Shown: in pieces, positions 40,140 to 48,200 of the stretch | How the letters are laid out: the number at the start of each line of letters is the position of its first letter | Position numbering within the stretch: the first letter of the stretch is position 1 | Assembly: GCF_001998865.1 (NCBI RefSeq) | Contig: NZ_CP019607.1 | Span: forward strand, 2,852,001-2,916,000 | Length of the DNA stretch: 64,000 nucleotides | Source of the DNA: Tessaracoccus flavescens | Lineage (GTDB): Bacteria > Actinomycetota > Actinomycetes > Propionibacteriales > Propionibacteriaceae | Direction of reading: 5' to 3' | Program-made: the position numbers and the translations under genes | Notes under the pieces: model-generated | Database searches by the model: none | The model's input: only the letters and a program-made list of their open reading frames with translations | Told to the model about the DNA's origin: nothing

Positions 40140-40512
40140 GATCGATCACCTTGGCATCATCGTGACGGACCTGGAACGCTCCGCCCTCTTCTACGACGAG
40201 GTCCTTGCGGTGCTCGGTCACCGCAGGCTCATGGACTTCGGCGAGGCGATCGGCTACGGCACCGACGAACCCGACTTCTGGATCTCGGCGGGCGCGAAGG
40301 CCGAGCGTGAGGACCACATCGCGTTCTCAGCCCCTGACGCGGACGCCGTCCGGGCGTTGCACGCGACCGCCGTCTCGCTCGGCGCCGAGGAACTGCATGC
40401 GCCGCGGCTGTGGCTCGAGTACCACGAGGGCTACTACGCCGGTTTCGTCCGCGATCCCGACGGCAACAACGTCGAGGCGGTCTGCCACTCGGTCGCCCCT
40501 GACCAGGCGTGA
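40138..40512 (+). CDS. VOC (glyoxalase/bleomycin-resistance) superfamily protein
   Basis: A 124-residue single-domain VOC protein: an N-terminal MIDHLGIIVTDLERSALFYDEVL strand-helix, a mid segment EDHIAFSAPDADAVRALHATA and the terminal strand GYYAGFVRDPDGNNVEAVCH. These carry the metal-ligand positions of the fold (His4, a central His and the C-terminal Glu in NNVEAV). Activities vary from glyoxalase-like isomerases to antibiotic binding, so the substrate is open. The start is supported by TAGGGT 5 nt upstream. Confidence 0.82.
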   Translation: MIDHLGIIVTDLERSALFYDEVLAVLGHRRLMDFGEAIGYGTDEPDFWISAGAKAEREDHIAFSAPDADAVRALHATAVSLGAEELHAPRLWLEYHEGYYAGFVRDPDGNNVEAVCHSVAPDQA

Positions 40513-40685
40513 CGCGGGACGATACGGCGCCTGAGGCGCCAGCGGGCCGGTCCGCGTGCTCCGTTGACCGCGGGCGTGCCCAGCCGGTGGGACCGCCTGA
40601 CAGGGCTGGGTGGGGGGCTCTGTGCCCAATGACTGAGTGTCTCCCACGCTTGGCGACCTGGGGACCTAGCCTTGGGGTGTGGGAC

Positions 40686-41195
40686 GTGCGTCGAAGTAGA
40701 TCGGGCATAGGCGGCATCGCCCTGCTCATCCTCGTCCTCGCGTCCGGATGCTCGACCCCGCACGACGAGGCCAGGCCCGAGGTGTCGGCGCGGCCGGTCG
40801 CGGGGTGTCCGGTCAGTGAAATCGAGGCTGTGCAGGCCGGGCGGGGCGACCTGGGGCAGACCGACCTCGGCGCTGGAGGCTCGGCGGTGCTGGAGTGGTG
40901 TCGCTACGAGTCGGACCAGGACGGCCGCGTCACGGTCGAGACCCGCAGGATCGACACCGACGCCCGGTTCTGGGAGGCCGCCGGGCGCATCAGGGACCAG
41001 GGGCTGGGGGCAGGAAAGGCCTGCGACCTCGTGGCGAGGCTGCCTGAACTGTTCCTCGTGGCGGAGTCGGAGGACGGGCCGCGGATGGCCGCGCGGGTGC
41101 CCGCCGACGGTTGCGGATCGCCTCGGGACGAGTGGATCCGCCTTCTGGAGGAGAGCGGATACGAGGTCACCGGCAGCCAACCGGTGGGGGAGTGA
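40686..41195 (+). CDS. putative lipoprotein, function unknown
   Basis: The 169-residue product has a signal peptide (basic MRRSRSG, hydrophobic IALLILVLASG) ending at a lipobox cysteine in LASGC, followed by a small outer domain with four further cysteines (GCPV, WCRY, ACDL, GCGS), probably disulfide-paired. No family is recognised. I use the GTG at 40686 because it yields a compact signal peptide; the GTG at 40677, 4 nt after a TAGCCT hexamer, is a real alternative (leaderless). The frame further up overlaps the VOC gene and looks non-coding. Confidence 0.6.
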   Translation: MRRSRSGIGGIALLILVLASGCSTPHDEARPEVSARPVAGCPVSEIEAVQAGRGDLGQTDLGAGGSAVLEWCRYESDQDGRVTVETRRIDTDARFWEAAGRIRDQGLGAGKACDLVARLPELFLVAESEDGPRMAARVPADGCGSPRDEWIRLLEESGYEVTGSQPVGE

Positions 41196-41378
41196 TCTCC
41201 GAGGCAGCAGGAAAGCGTCCCGTCAAGGCTCGTGCCTCGGTCCCGCACCGAACTCACGGGACGTGAGCACCGACTCCGAGGCCGTCGTGCAGGCGATCGA
41301 TGCGGTGTGCTGGTGATGCGTGGCGCAGACCAGCGGGATTGACGGGGGTGCCACCTGTGCCGCGTCACCCCGGGGCCG

Positions 41379-42635
41379 TCAGGTTATCCCCGCGAGTTCC
41401 AGGGGTCGGGTACTTCGCCGGGGTTCGAAGTCGATGCTCCCGGTGTCGAGTCTCCATCCACGGATCGGTTGCTCCGCGGGCGGAGGGTGGGTCGGCGGCG
41501 GGATCGTCTGCGGGACGTGCCTCCCGATGGGGCCGAACCGGTCGCGGAAGATGAGCCCGCCGGGGGTGCTCGGGTTTCCCGAGATCGTGAAGTGCCCCTG
41601 GTGGAGCTCGCGATGGTGCCGGGGGCATAGGGACGCGAGGTTTTCGACGTCGGTGGCGCCGCCCTCGGACCAGGGAAGCAGGTGGTGGTTCTCCAGGAAG
41701 CCTGTGGTGACGCAGCCGGGGAAGCGGCAGCCGCCGTCGCGGTCTTCGATCAGCTTGCGGGTGCGTGGTGGGACGATCCGCATCGATCGACCGACCGACA
41801 CCGGGGAGGCGTTCTCGATCCAGATCGGGCGCACCGTCCCGTCGCAGGTGAGCTTCCGCAGCAGATGCGTCGGCAGAGTGCCGCGCCTGTTCATCCAGCC
41901 GTGGCCGTCGACATCCAGGTGGACGAGCACCTTGTAGTGCTCTCGACGGGAGATCGACTCGACCGTGGACAGCGAGCGCGACGCGACCGACAGCAGTCCC
42001 TCGGCGAGGGTCGCGTCTGCGTCACCGGCCGTGAAGAGCGCGTCCTTCGCCTCACGGATCGCCTGCTCCACCAGTGCGCCGTCGAGGGGGTCGGCCTCGA
42101 AATGCAGCCGGAACCTGCCGTCGTAGGTGCTCATGGTCAGGGTGGGCTCATCGTGGATCGGCGGGTCGACATGGACGACCTCGGGCAACGGTTCGTACCC
42201 GGCCGGATGCGGCACGGGTGCCTTGTCGGGGAACGGGTACTTCGGCAGCACCCTGCGCAACTGCGGCACGGTAGCCGCCTCGACGAATGACGACACGGTG
42301 GCGGCGTGGGTGCTGGGGACGTGGCGGGCGACCACGGCGAGCTGATCGAGGCTGACCGCCCCCTCGGCCATGCGCGCCTCCAGTTCGGGGAAGTCGCCGC
42401 GGCGCCTGGCCACGTCGACGATCTCCTTCGCACGCGCCGGAGACAGTGCGCAGCGCAGCATCAGCCAGTGCTCGGGTGAGGCGATCCCGCCGCCAGACCA
42501 CGCGTTCGTCGCGAGCACCTGGGCCATCAGGTCGACTAGCTCCGAGTGGAGCTGCGCGAGCTGACCGGCGATGAGTTCGGCCGCCTTCGACGCGACCTCC
42601 CACCGCTCGATGCCCGGGTGCTCCAACAAGTCCAT
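41379..42635 (-). CDS. DUF222 / HNH endonuclease (13E12 repeat family)
   Basis: The 418-residue protein has an N-terminal DUF222 region (about 1-270; HSELVDLMAQVLATNAWSG, SPARAKEIVDVAR) and a C-terminal HNH nuclease domain (about 320-370) with CRFPGC, ENHHLLPWSEGG and LCPRHHRELHQG. This is the actinobacterial 13E12 architecture, often multicopy and mobile in behaviour. The ATG at 42635 is chosen because a complete promoter with -10 TACGAT lies 5 nt upstream; an in-frame ATG at 42662 would lie inside that promoter. A LexA-type box overlaps the promoter, so DNA-damage control is likely. Confidence 0.88.
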   Translation of the reverse strand: MDLLEHPGIERWEVASKAAELIAGQLAQLHSELVDLMAQVLATNAWSGGGIASPEHWLMLRCALSPARAKEIVDVARRRGDFPELEARMAEGAVSLDQLAVVARHVPSTHAATVSSFVEAATVPQLRRVLPKYPFPDKAPVPHPAGYEPLPEVVHVDPPIHDEPTLTMSTYDGRFRLHFEADPLDGALVEQAIREAKDALFTAGDADATLAEGLLSVASRSLSTVESISRREHYKVLVHLDVDGHGWMNRRGTLPTHLLRKLTCDGTVRPIWIENASPVSVGRSMRIVPPRTRKLIEDRDGGCRFPGCVTTGFLENHHLLPWSEGGATDVENLASLCPRHHRELHQGHFTISGNPSTPGGLIFRDRFGPIGRHVPQTIPPPTHPPPAEQPIRGWRLDTGSIDFEPRRSTRPLELAGIT

Positions 42636-42640
42636 AATTA

Positions 42641-42669
42641 ATCGTACACCTGTTCTAATCATGCCGCAA
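42641..42669 (-). promoter_or_regulatory. LexA-type SOS box over the promoter of the DUF222/HNH gene
   Basis: On the minus strand, -35 TTGCGG (42669-42664), a 17-bp spacer and -10 TACGAT (42646-42641) precede ATG 42635 by 5 nt. TCGTAC-ACCT-GTTCTA (42642-42657, plus reading) matches the Gram-positive LexA consensus TCGAAC-N4-GTTCGA at 10 of 12 positions and covers the -10 element. Confidence 0.6.
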
Positions 42670-43194
42670 GGGTTTCCCGCCAGATTTCAGCGGCGGGTCT
42701 CGTCCGGTGTGGGTGATGCCGACTGGGCCTGAGCACGCATCGCGTGAGCGGCCGGGGGGGTGACCCGAGTCACTCCAGGTTTGCGCGATACCGAGGCGGC
42801 CGCGGACGGTCGTCGCGCAGGTGCCTGCCCCGCTGGTCGGTGTTGGCGACGGTGTCGGAGCGGGTCGGCGCTCGAGGTGGGGAAGCGTCGGAAGCTGGCG
42901 GCTGGGCCGCCGTCTGGAGAGAGCGGCAGTGCTGTGGATCACGGCGCGCGCGGATCGCTCGACGCGTGGACCCTCGCCGCGAGAAGCTCTCCGTCTCTGT
43001 GGGGGCGCGTGAGGCATCGCCTTGTCTCGCGGCCTCAGGGCGGGACGGCCGACCGCCGGCGATCGAGCAGCGGCCAGTGCGGCGCGTCCCGGCGAGCTGC
43101 GAGGGCATATGCTGCGGGCTCTCTCTACTGTGAGGTTGCCTTGCCAAGGCGGTGCCATCCACTCCTCAGGCATGCGGCGACGGCTGCTTGAGGC
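42663..43194. other. 532-bp stretch without recognisable gene
   Basis: Several overlapping open frames exist on both strands, but none has a family motif, a good start site or consistent codon-position bias; they are what very GC-rich DNA produces by chance. It could be degraded coding DNA next to the DUF222/HNH gene. I see no repeat, tRNA-like fold or terminator. Confidence 0.4.
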
Positions 43195-43791
43195 CTACTT
43201 CCAATCGAGGCTGTCGATGGCAGTGACGACCTCGGTTCGGGGATCCAGGCAGGTCAGTTCCCGTGGAATCCAGGCGTGTACTGCTTGTCCGCTCTCGTTG
43301 ACCGCCAGTAGGTAGGGATGAGTCACAAACTGGGCGTTCCAGGAAGCGTCTGTCTTCGCGGGTACATCTGGAAGAGCCAAGGCCTCGACAAGCTGGTCGG
43401 CCGGACCTTGGGTTGAGCGCCTGGCAACTTCGCCCCGGCCGTCGGGAGTGCAGCGAACCCAATGTGAGACGGTGAACCCTGCTGGAAGCTGGGCTCCGGG
43501 CGGGTTCTGCGCGATGACCGCATCGCCAGGACATTCAGCGGCTTCAAGGACTACCGCCTCGCCAGGGGTAGGTGGTGAGACAACAGCGGTCGGCGTGGGC
43601 TCGGCCGACACGTCAGGACCGGGGGAGCAAGCGGCCAGCAAGACCGCTGCGGCCAGTAGGAACCCTCCGACGCCCCGGGGAGTCCACGTCCCGTTGTCGA
43701 CCAGGCGCTCCTCGCGGCTCAGCCGGTGTGGTGAGGCTGGTAGCGCTAGCCGGGGAGCCGACTGGATGCCGCCGAATGCTCGCTTCGACAT
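43195..43791 (-). CDS. putative lipoprotein with Pro/Thr-rich linker, function unknown
   Basis: The 198-residue frame contains a hydrophobic segment FLLAAAVLL ending at a lipobox LAAC (cysteine about residue 55), then a Pro/Thr linker (EPTPTAVVSPPTPGE) and a small domain with three cysteines. The N-terminal extension of about 45 residues before the hydrophobic core is long for a lipoprotein, but no ATG or GTG occurs closer, and ATG 43791 is preceded by GAGAGGA at 8 nt. Family unknown. It is the last gene of the accessory block before the tRNA pair. Confidence 0.55.
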   Translation of the reverse strand: MSKRAFGGIQSAPRLALPASPHRLSREERLVDNGTWTPRGVGGFLLAAAVLLAACSPGPDVSAEPTPTAVVSPPTPGEAVVLEAAECPGDAVIAQNPPGAQLPAGFTVSHWVRCTPDGRGEVARRSTQGPADQLVEALALPDVPAKTDASWNAQFVTHPYLLAVNESGQAVHAWIPRELTCLDPRTEVVTAIDSLDWK

Positions 43792-43932
43792 GGCTGAATC
43801 CTCTCACCCGGCGTGCGCTGAGCGTGCGTTTCGGGAGCGGCTCTGCGGGGTTCTCCCGCGGATCTCTGCGAGGTGGGCGTTCTTGGTGCCTTGCTCCGAC
43901 TACGCATCCAGCCTTGTCCGGGCCAGGTTAAC

Positions 43933-44008
43933 TGGTCGGGGCGACAGGACTCGAACCTGCGGTCTCCTGCTCCCAAAGCAGGCGCGCTAGCCACTACGCT
44001 ACGCCCCG
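43933..44008 (-). tRNA. tRNA-Pro (UGG)
   Basis: Read on the minus strand, a 7-bp acceptor stem CGGGGCG/CGCCCCG, D arm, anticodon stem CCTGC/GCAGG with loop TTTGGGA (anticodon TGG) and T arm with GGTTCGAGTCC form a full cloverleaf. The 3' CCA is encoded (43935-43933). Confidence 0.95.
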
Positions 44009-44062
44009 TGGTGCGTCGGCGGCCTTGTCGAATCGTGATCTGACAAGGCCGCCGGCACCTCG

Positions 44063-44133
44063 AGCGGATGACGGGAATCGAACCCGCGTAGCTAGTTTGG
44101 AAGACTAGGGCTCTACCATTGAGCTACATCCGC
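44063..44133 (-). tRNA. tRNA-Gly (UCC)
   Basis: Read on the minus strand, acceptor GCGGATG/CATCCGC, anticodon stem CTAGT/ACTAG with loop CTTCCAA (anticodon TCC), T-loop GGTTCGATTCC and discriminator T. CCA is not encoded. It lies 54 bp upstream of tRNA-Pro on the same strand and is likely co-transcribed with it. Confidence 0.95.
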
Positions 44134-44217
44134 AGAACCGCGGATCAGTGTATCAGCGATCCGCCGTATGATCATTTTCGCCGACGCGACCCGCTCCTGA
44201 CAAGCTGCTCGGCCCGG

Positions 44218-45117
44218 TCAGAGGCCGAGGAAGTCCCTGATCTGCGGCAGTTGGCGCCGGGTCTGGGATCTCGCCGCCTCGAACACCGCCCGCAACTTCG
44301 TCAGGTCGCGCTCCGAGTTACGGATCGGCATCCGGTCGGGGAAGATCAGGAACGCGCGACCCTCGCTCTCCAACTGCAGCAGCTCGTCGAGGGTGCGGTT
44401 GTAGTTGGCGGGTCGCTCGAGGATGCCGTCAGCGATGGCCGGGTATCTGCGAAACAGCGACCGGTAGGCCCGCGGCAGCTTCGGGGCGCTCTTGCGATAG
44501 CCGCGCTCACGCGTCATCACCACCAGGAAGCGGTCGTAACCGTCCGCCATCGCGGCGTCGACGGCGAAGCCGCCGGTGGGGCCGAGGGCACCGTCGCAGT
44601 AGTCGACCCCGTCGATGCGGGTCAGCGGCATCAGCAGCGGCATGGTCGACGAGGCCCGGACCCGTTTCATCAGCGCGGGCAGGTTGTCGACGTCGTCGCG
44701 GTCCCAGTAGACCATCTCGCCGTCGCTGCAGCGGTAACCGCCGATCCGCACCGTCGCGGGGTTGGCGCTGAACGCGTCGAAGTCGAACGGCATCACCTGG
44801 TGGGGGAGCGCGGTCTGCTCGTAGATCCACTCCGCGTTGAACACGCCCTTTCCCCTCAGCCAGGTGCGCCAGTCGCCGAACTCCGGCTCGGCCGCGAAGT
44901 CCACGAACGAGCGCTCGGCGCGCTCCGGGTCGCGCGAGACATAGTTGGCGAGGCAGCTGGTACCCGCGGAGATGCCGCCGACCCAGTCGGCATGAATGCC
45001 TGCCTCGAGCAGGGCCACCAGCGCCCCCGAGGAGAATGACCCGCGCATGCCGCCGCCTTCGAAGATGAGCGCGGTGTCGGTGACGTTGTTGGTGAGGGTC
45101 TCGGTCACGCCTGCCAT
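44218..45117 (-). CDS. patatin-like phospholipase / lipase
   Basis: A 299-residue patatin-fold hydrolase. The oxyanion motif GGGMRG is at 21-26, the nucleophile S50 is in GISAG (48-52), and the catalytic Asp is in the DGA motif of DYCDGALGP. Such enzymes cleave acyl esters from phospholipids or neutral lipids. It lacks a signal peptide, so it should act in the cytosol or at the inner membrane. The start may be ATG 45117 or GTG 45108; the latter lies 7 nt after TACGAT and would be leaderless. It is divergent from tig. Confidence 0.88.
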   Translation of the reverse strand: MAGVTETLTNNVTDTALIFEGGGMRGSFSSGALVALLEAGIHADWVGGISAGTSCLANYVSRDPERAERSFVDFAAEPEFGDWRTWLRGKGVFNAEWIYEQTALPHQVMPFDFDAFSANPATVRIGGYRCSDGEMVYWDRDDVDNLPALMKRVRASSTMPLLMPLTRIDGVDYCDGALGPTGGFAVDAAMADGYDRFLVVMTRERGYRKSAPKLPRAYRSLFRRYPAIADGILERPANYNRTLDELLQLESEGRAFLIFPDRMPIRNSERDLTKLRAVFEAARSQTRRQLPQIRDFLGL

Positions 45118-45187
45118 CGTAGGACGGGCACGACGACGGCCGCGATTCACCGCCGCGAAGCGCGTCGCGGGGCCAAGTCCGGCCCAA

Positions 45188-45216
45188 TTGGTGGCAGCGG
45201 GGCTGACCGTTAGACT
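45188..45216 (+). promoter_or_regulatory. sigma-70 type promoter of tig
   Basis: -35 TTGGTG (45188-45193) and -10 TAGACT (45211-45216) are 17 bp apart. The leader of about 30 nt carries AGGAG 7 nt ahead of the GTG at 45253. Confidence 0.6.
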
Positions 45217-45252
45217 GATGGGCGAACCTTTTTCAACTTCAGGAGTCCATTC

Positions 45253-46644
45253 GTGCCTAGCACCGTTGAGAAGCTGAGCCCGACGCGGGTCAAGCTCACC
45301 GTCGAGATCCCGTTCGCCGACCTTCAGCCCTACCTTGACAAGGCTTACAAGGAGATCGCCGAGCAGGTCAACATCCCCGGTTTCCGCAAGGGCAAGGTGC
45401 CCGCGACGGTCATCGACCAGCGCTTCGGCCGCGGCGTCGTGCTGCAGGAGGCCATCAACGAGGCCATCCCCAACGCCTACAACGTCGCGATCGACGAGGC
45501 AAAGGTGTGGCCGATGGCTCAGCCCGAGATCGACGTGACCAAGCTCGAGGACAAGGAACTCGTCGAGTTCACCGCCGAGGTTGACGTGCGCCCCGAGGTC
45601 AAGCTCCCCGACTTCTCCAAGATCAAGGTCACCGTCGACGCCCCCGAGTCGGCCGATTCGCTGACCGACGAGCGCCTCGAGCTGCTCCGCGAGCGCTTCG
45701 CGACCACCAACGAGGTCGACCGCGCCGCGCAGGACGGCGACGTCCTCACCATCGACCTCGTCGCCACCCAGGACGGCCAGGAGCTCCCCGACGCGACCGC
45801 CGAGGGCATCGCCTACAAGGTCGGCCAGGAGCGCAACATGCTCGAGGGTCTCGACGCCGCCGTCACCGGTCTGAAGGCCGGCGAGTCGAAGAAGTTCACC
45901 TCCACGCTGGTCGGCGGCCAGTTCCGCGGCCAGGAGGCCGACATCGAGGTCACCGTCAAGACGGTCTCGGAGCAGGAACTGCCCGCCATCGACGACGAGT
46001 TCGCCCAGATGATCTCCGAGTTCGACACCGTCGAGGAGATGAAGGAGGACCTGCAGAAGGCCGCCGAGCAGCAGGTCAAGGCCGAGCAGCTCGCCGACGC
46101 CCGCGACAAGGTTCTCGAGGCCGTCATCGAGAAGACCGACTTCGAGCTCCCCGAAGGCGTCCTCGCCCGCGAGAAGGAGGCGCGCCGCGCCGACATCCAG
46201 CGTCAGCTCGCCCAGGGCGGCCTGACCGTCGAGGCCTACCTCGAGCAGGCCGAGGACGAGGAGGCCGAGACGCCCGAGGAGTTCTGGGAGACCATCGACG
46301 AGCGCTCCACGCAGGCCCTCAAGGCCCAGGTCGTGCTCGACGTATACGCCGACGAGAACAAGCTCGACGTCTCGCAGCAGGAGCTCACCGAGCTGATCTT
46401 CCGCAAGGCCCAGCAGAACGGGACCTCGCCCCAGGACGAGATCAACCACATGATGGAGCACAACCACATGCCCGAGTGGATGCAGGAGATCCGCCGTGGC
46501 AAGTCGCTGGCCGCCATCTGCGCCGAGGCCACCGTCACCGATGCCGACGGCAACAAGATCGACACGGCACTGCCGGTCGAGGACGCCGCCGACGAGGTTG
46601 AGGCCGAGGAGGCCGCTGAGGAAGCGGTCGAAGAGAAGGCCTGA
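45253..46644 (+). CDS. tig: trigger factor (ribosome-associated chaperone / PPIase)
   Basis: A 463-residue trigger factor. The N-terminal ribosome-binding domain has the signature GFRKGKVP (positions 43-50), the FKBP-type prolyl isomerase domain is at about 150-240 (QDGDVLTIDLVATQDG), and the helical chaperone arms follow. The acidic Glu/Ala-rich tail (about 435-463) is typical for actinobacteria. It receives nascent chains at the ribosome exit. It is placed upstream of clpP1P2-clpX, as in most bacteria. The GTG start is supported by AGGAG at 7 nt. Confidence 0.96.
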   Translation: MPSTVEKLSPTRVKLTVEIPFADLQPYLDKAYKEIAEQVNIPGFRKGKVPATVIDQRFGRGVVLQEAINEAIPNAYNVAIDEAKVWPMAQPEIDVTKLEDKELVEFTAEVDVRPEVKLPDFSKIKVTVDAPESADSLTDERLELLRERFATTNEVDRAAQDGDVLTIDLVATQDGQELPDATAEGIAYKVGQERNMLEGLDAAVTGLKAGESKKFTSTLVGGQFRGQEADIEVTVKTVSEQELPAIDDEFAQMISEFDTVEEMKEDLQKAAEQQVKAEQLADARDKVLEAVIEKTDFELPEGVLAREKEARRADIQRQLAQGGLTVEAYLEQAEDEEAETPEEFWETIDERSTQALKAQVVLDVYADENKLDVSQQELTELIFRKAQQNGTSPQDEINHMMEHNHMPEWMQEIRRGKSLAAICAEATVTDADGNKIDTALPVEDAADEVEAEEAAEEAVEEKA

Positions 46645-46661
46645 GCCAACCAACTGATCTG

Positions 46662-46699
46662 AAGGTCGCCGTCGGTCCACTCGGACCGGCGGCGATCTT
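46662..46699 (+). terminator. intrinsic terminator behind tig
   Basis: A long imperfect hairpin (46662-46678 pairing with 46683-46699, one mismatch and one G-U pair, 4-nt loop) is followed by cttcgttgt. Confidence 0.7.
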
Positions 46700-46754
46700 C
46701 TTCGTTGTCACGGGGCTAGACTCGTCCCGCCATCGACTGCCGCGAGGAGATCAC

Positions 46755-47957
46755 ATGAGCAACCCCGAGGACAAGGTGCCCGATCCGGAGATCGACCAGC
46801 CGGAGGTGCCCGCACGGGCGGCGGCCCCTGACGCGACGACCACCGTCGAGGAGGCTGCGGCACCGCACCGGCACGACGAGACCCCGCCCCAGGACGTCGG
46901 AGCGACCGGGGTGACAAGACGCGGGCTCCCGAGGCTCGGGATGGTCGCGATCATCATCGGCGCGGTCGCGCTGTCGCTCGGGCTCATGCAGAACCTGTCG
47001 AGCACCATCGCCCCGCTGTTCCTCGGCCTGAACCTGATGATCGCCGCGTACCCCGTCTACACGGGGCTGAAGAAGATCAAGGCGCCGAGCCTGCTCGCGG
47101 CGGTCGTCACCATGCTGACCGTGTTCGTCGTGTTGATCCTCGGCATCGGCGCGGTCGCGTGGTCGGTCACCCAGGTCGTCGCGGTGCTGACCCAGTACAG
47201 CGACCAGTTCGTCAACCTCTACAACCAGGCCATCGGCCTGCTCGCCCAGCTCGGTTTCGACCAGGAGGAGATGCTCAAGTCGCTGAAGTCGATCTCGCCA
47301 TCGAGCATCCTCGACTTCGCGGGCGGCATCCTGTCGAGTACCTCCGCAGCCAGCGGCCTGATCGCCGTCATGATCGTCGGAATCGTGTTCATGACGATGG
47401 ACCTCCCGTCGGTACAGGAGCGGCTCGCGATCGTGCACCGCCAGCACCCCGGTCTCACCGACTCCATCTCCGCCGTGGCAAGTGGCATCCGTCGCTACTG
47501 GGTCGTGACCACCGTCTTCGGCTTCATCGTCGCCCTGATCAACGGCGGCGTGATCCTCGTGCTCGGCGTGTCGCTCCCGCTGGTGTGGGTGGTGCTCACG
47601 TTCATCACAAACTACATCCCCAACATCGGTTTCGTGATCGGCCTCGTGCCCCCGGCGCTGCTGGCGCTCGTGGAGAAGGGGCCGGTGACCGCGCTGATCG
47701 TGGTGATCGCCTTCTCGGTGATCAACTTCATCCTGCAGTCCCTGATCCAGCCCAAGTTCACCGGCGACGCCGTCGGCATCACCCCGGCCGTGTCGTTCGT
47801 CTCGCTGCTGCTGTGGGCATGGGTGTTCGGTGCGCTCGGCGCCCTGATCGCGCTGCCCGCGACGCTCACCGTCAAGGCGCTGCTGATCGACCCGGACCCG
47901 AAGCTTCGCTGGCTCAACGCCTTCATCTCCAACGACCCGAAGACCGCGGAGGCCTGA
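46755..47957 (+). CDS. AI-2E family transporter (PF01594-type membrane protein)
   Basis: The 400-residue protein has a polar N-terminal tail (about 1-60), a first pair of helices (about 63-95), two further central helices and a C-terminal group of four, with the family segments NYIPNIGFVIGLVPPALLAL and FILQSLIQPKFTGDAVGITPAVSF. The family includes TqsA-type autoinducer-2 exporters and Na+/H+ antiporters, so the substrate is open. Start: AGGAGAT ahead of ATG 46755. It sits alone between tig and clpP1. Confidence 0.85.
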   Translation: MSNPEDKVPDPEIDQPEVPARAAAPDATTTVEEAAAPHRHDETPPQDVGATGVTRRGLPRLGMVAIIIGAVALSLGLMQNLSSTIAPLFLGLNLMIAAYPVYTGLKKIKAPSLLAAVVTMLTVFVVLILGIGAVAWSVTQVVAVLTQYSDQFVNLYNQAIGLLAQLGFDQEEMLKSLKSISPSSILDFAGGILSSTSAASGLIAVMIVGIVFMTMDLPSVQERLAIVHRQHPGLTDSISAVASGIRRYWVVTTVFGFIVALINGGVILVLGVSLPLVWVVLTFITNYIPNIGFVIGLVPPALLALVEKGPVTALIVVIAFSVINFILQSLIQPKFTGDAVGITPAVSFVSLLLWAWVFGALGALIALPATLTVKALLIDPDPKLRWLNAFISNDPKTAEA

Positions 47958-48138
47958 CCTCAGGCGGTCGCCCCGGTCAGCACCGAGGCGATCGGCGCGC
48001 GCAGAAAGCATCGCCATGGTGTCCCTTTGTGACGGTGTCTCTCCCGGCCCCGTTCCGATCGGAACCGGCATCCGCACAGCCGGAGTCCAGAGTCCCATCC
48101 CGAGGTCGGGCGTGTCGGGTCCGGCTACTGGTCATTCA

Positions 48139-48152
48139 CGCCTGCGGCGAAC
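48139..48152 (-). promoter_or_regulatory. ClgR-type operator upstream of clpP1
   Basis: The minus strand reads GTTCGC-CGCAG-GCG, an exact match to the GTTCGC-N5-GCG motif described for the activator ClgR in actinobacteria. Its centre is about 55 bp upstream of the inferred clpP1 transcription start, a normal activator position. Confidence 0.65.
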
Positions 48153-48166
48153 TTTGACCACGCCGC

Positions 48167-48194
48167 TTGGGTGTGCACGAAATCCCGGTAGTTT
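48167..48194 (+). promoter_or_regulatory. promoter of clpP1P2, leaderless
   Basis: TTGGGT (48167-48172), 16 bp and TAGTTT (48189-48194) form a sigma-70 type promoter. The GTG at 48201 is 6 nt beyond the -10 element, so transcript and reading frame probably begin together. Confidence 0.5.
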
Positions 48195-48200
48195 AGGGGA

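Noticed and set aside
43933..44133. tRNA genes as attachment site of an integrated element
   Set aside because: I found no integrase gene and no visible direct copy of a tRNA 3' end in the adjacent block, so the idea rests on gene content only.
44218..46680. An uninterrupted 820-codon minus-strand frame spanning the patatin gene and the whole of tig
   Set aside because: Only the last 299 codons match a protein family. The upstream part is the antisense of trigger factor, whose codon bias (GAG/CTC/GCC) keeps the opposite strand open.
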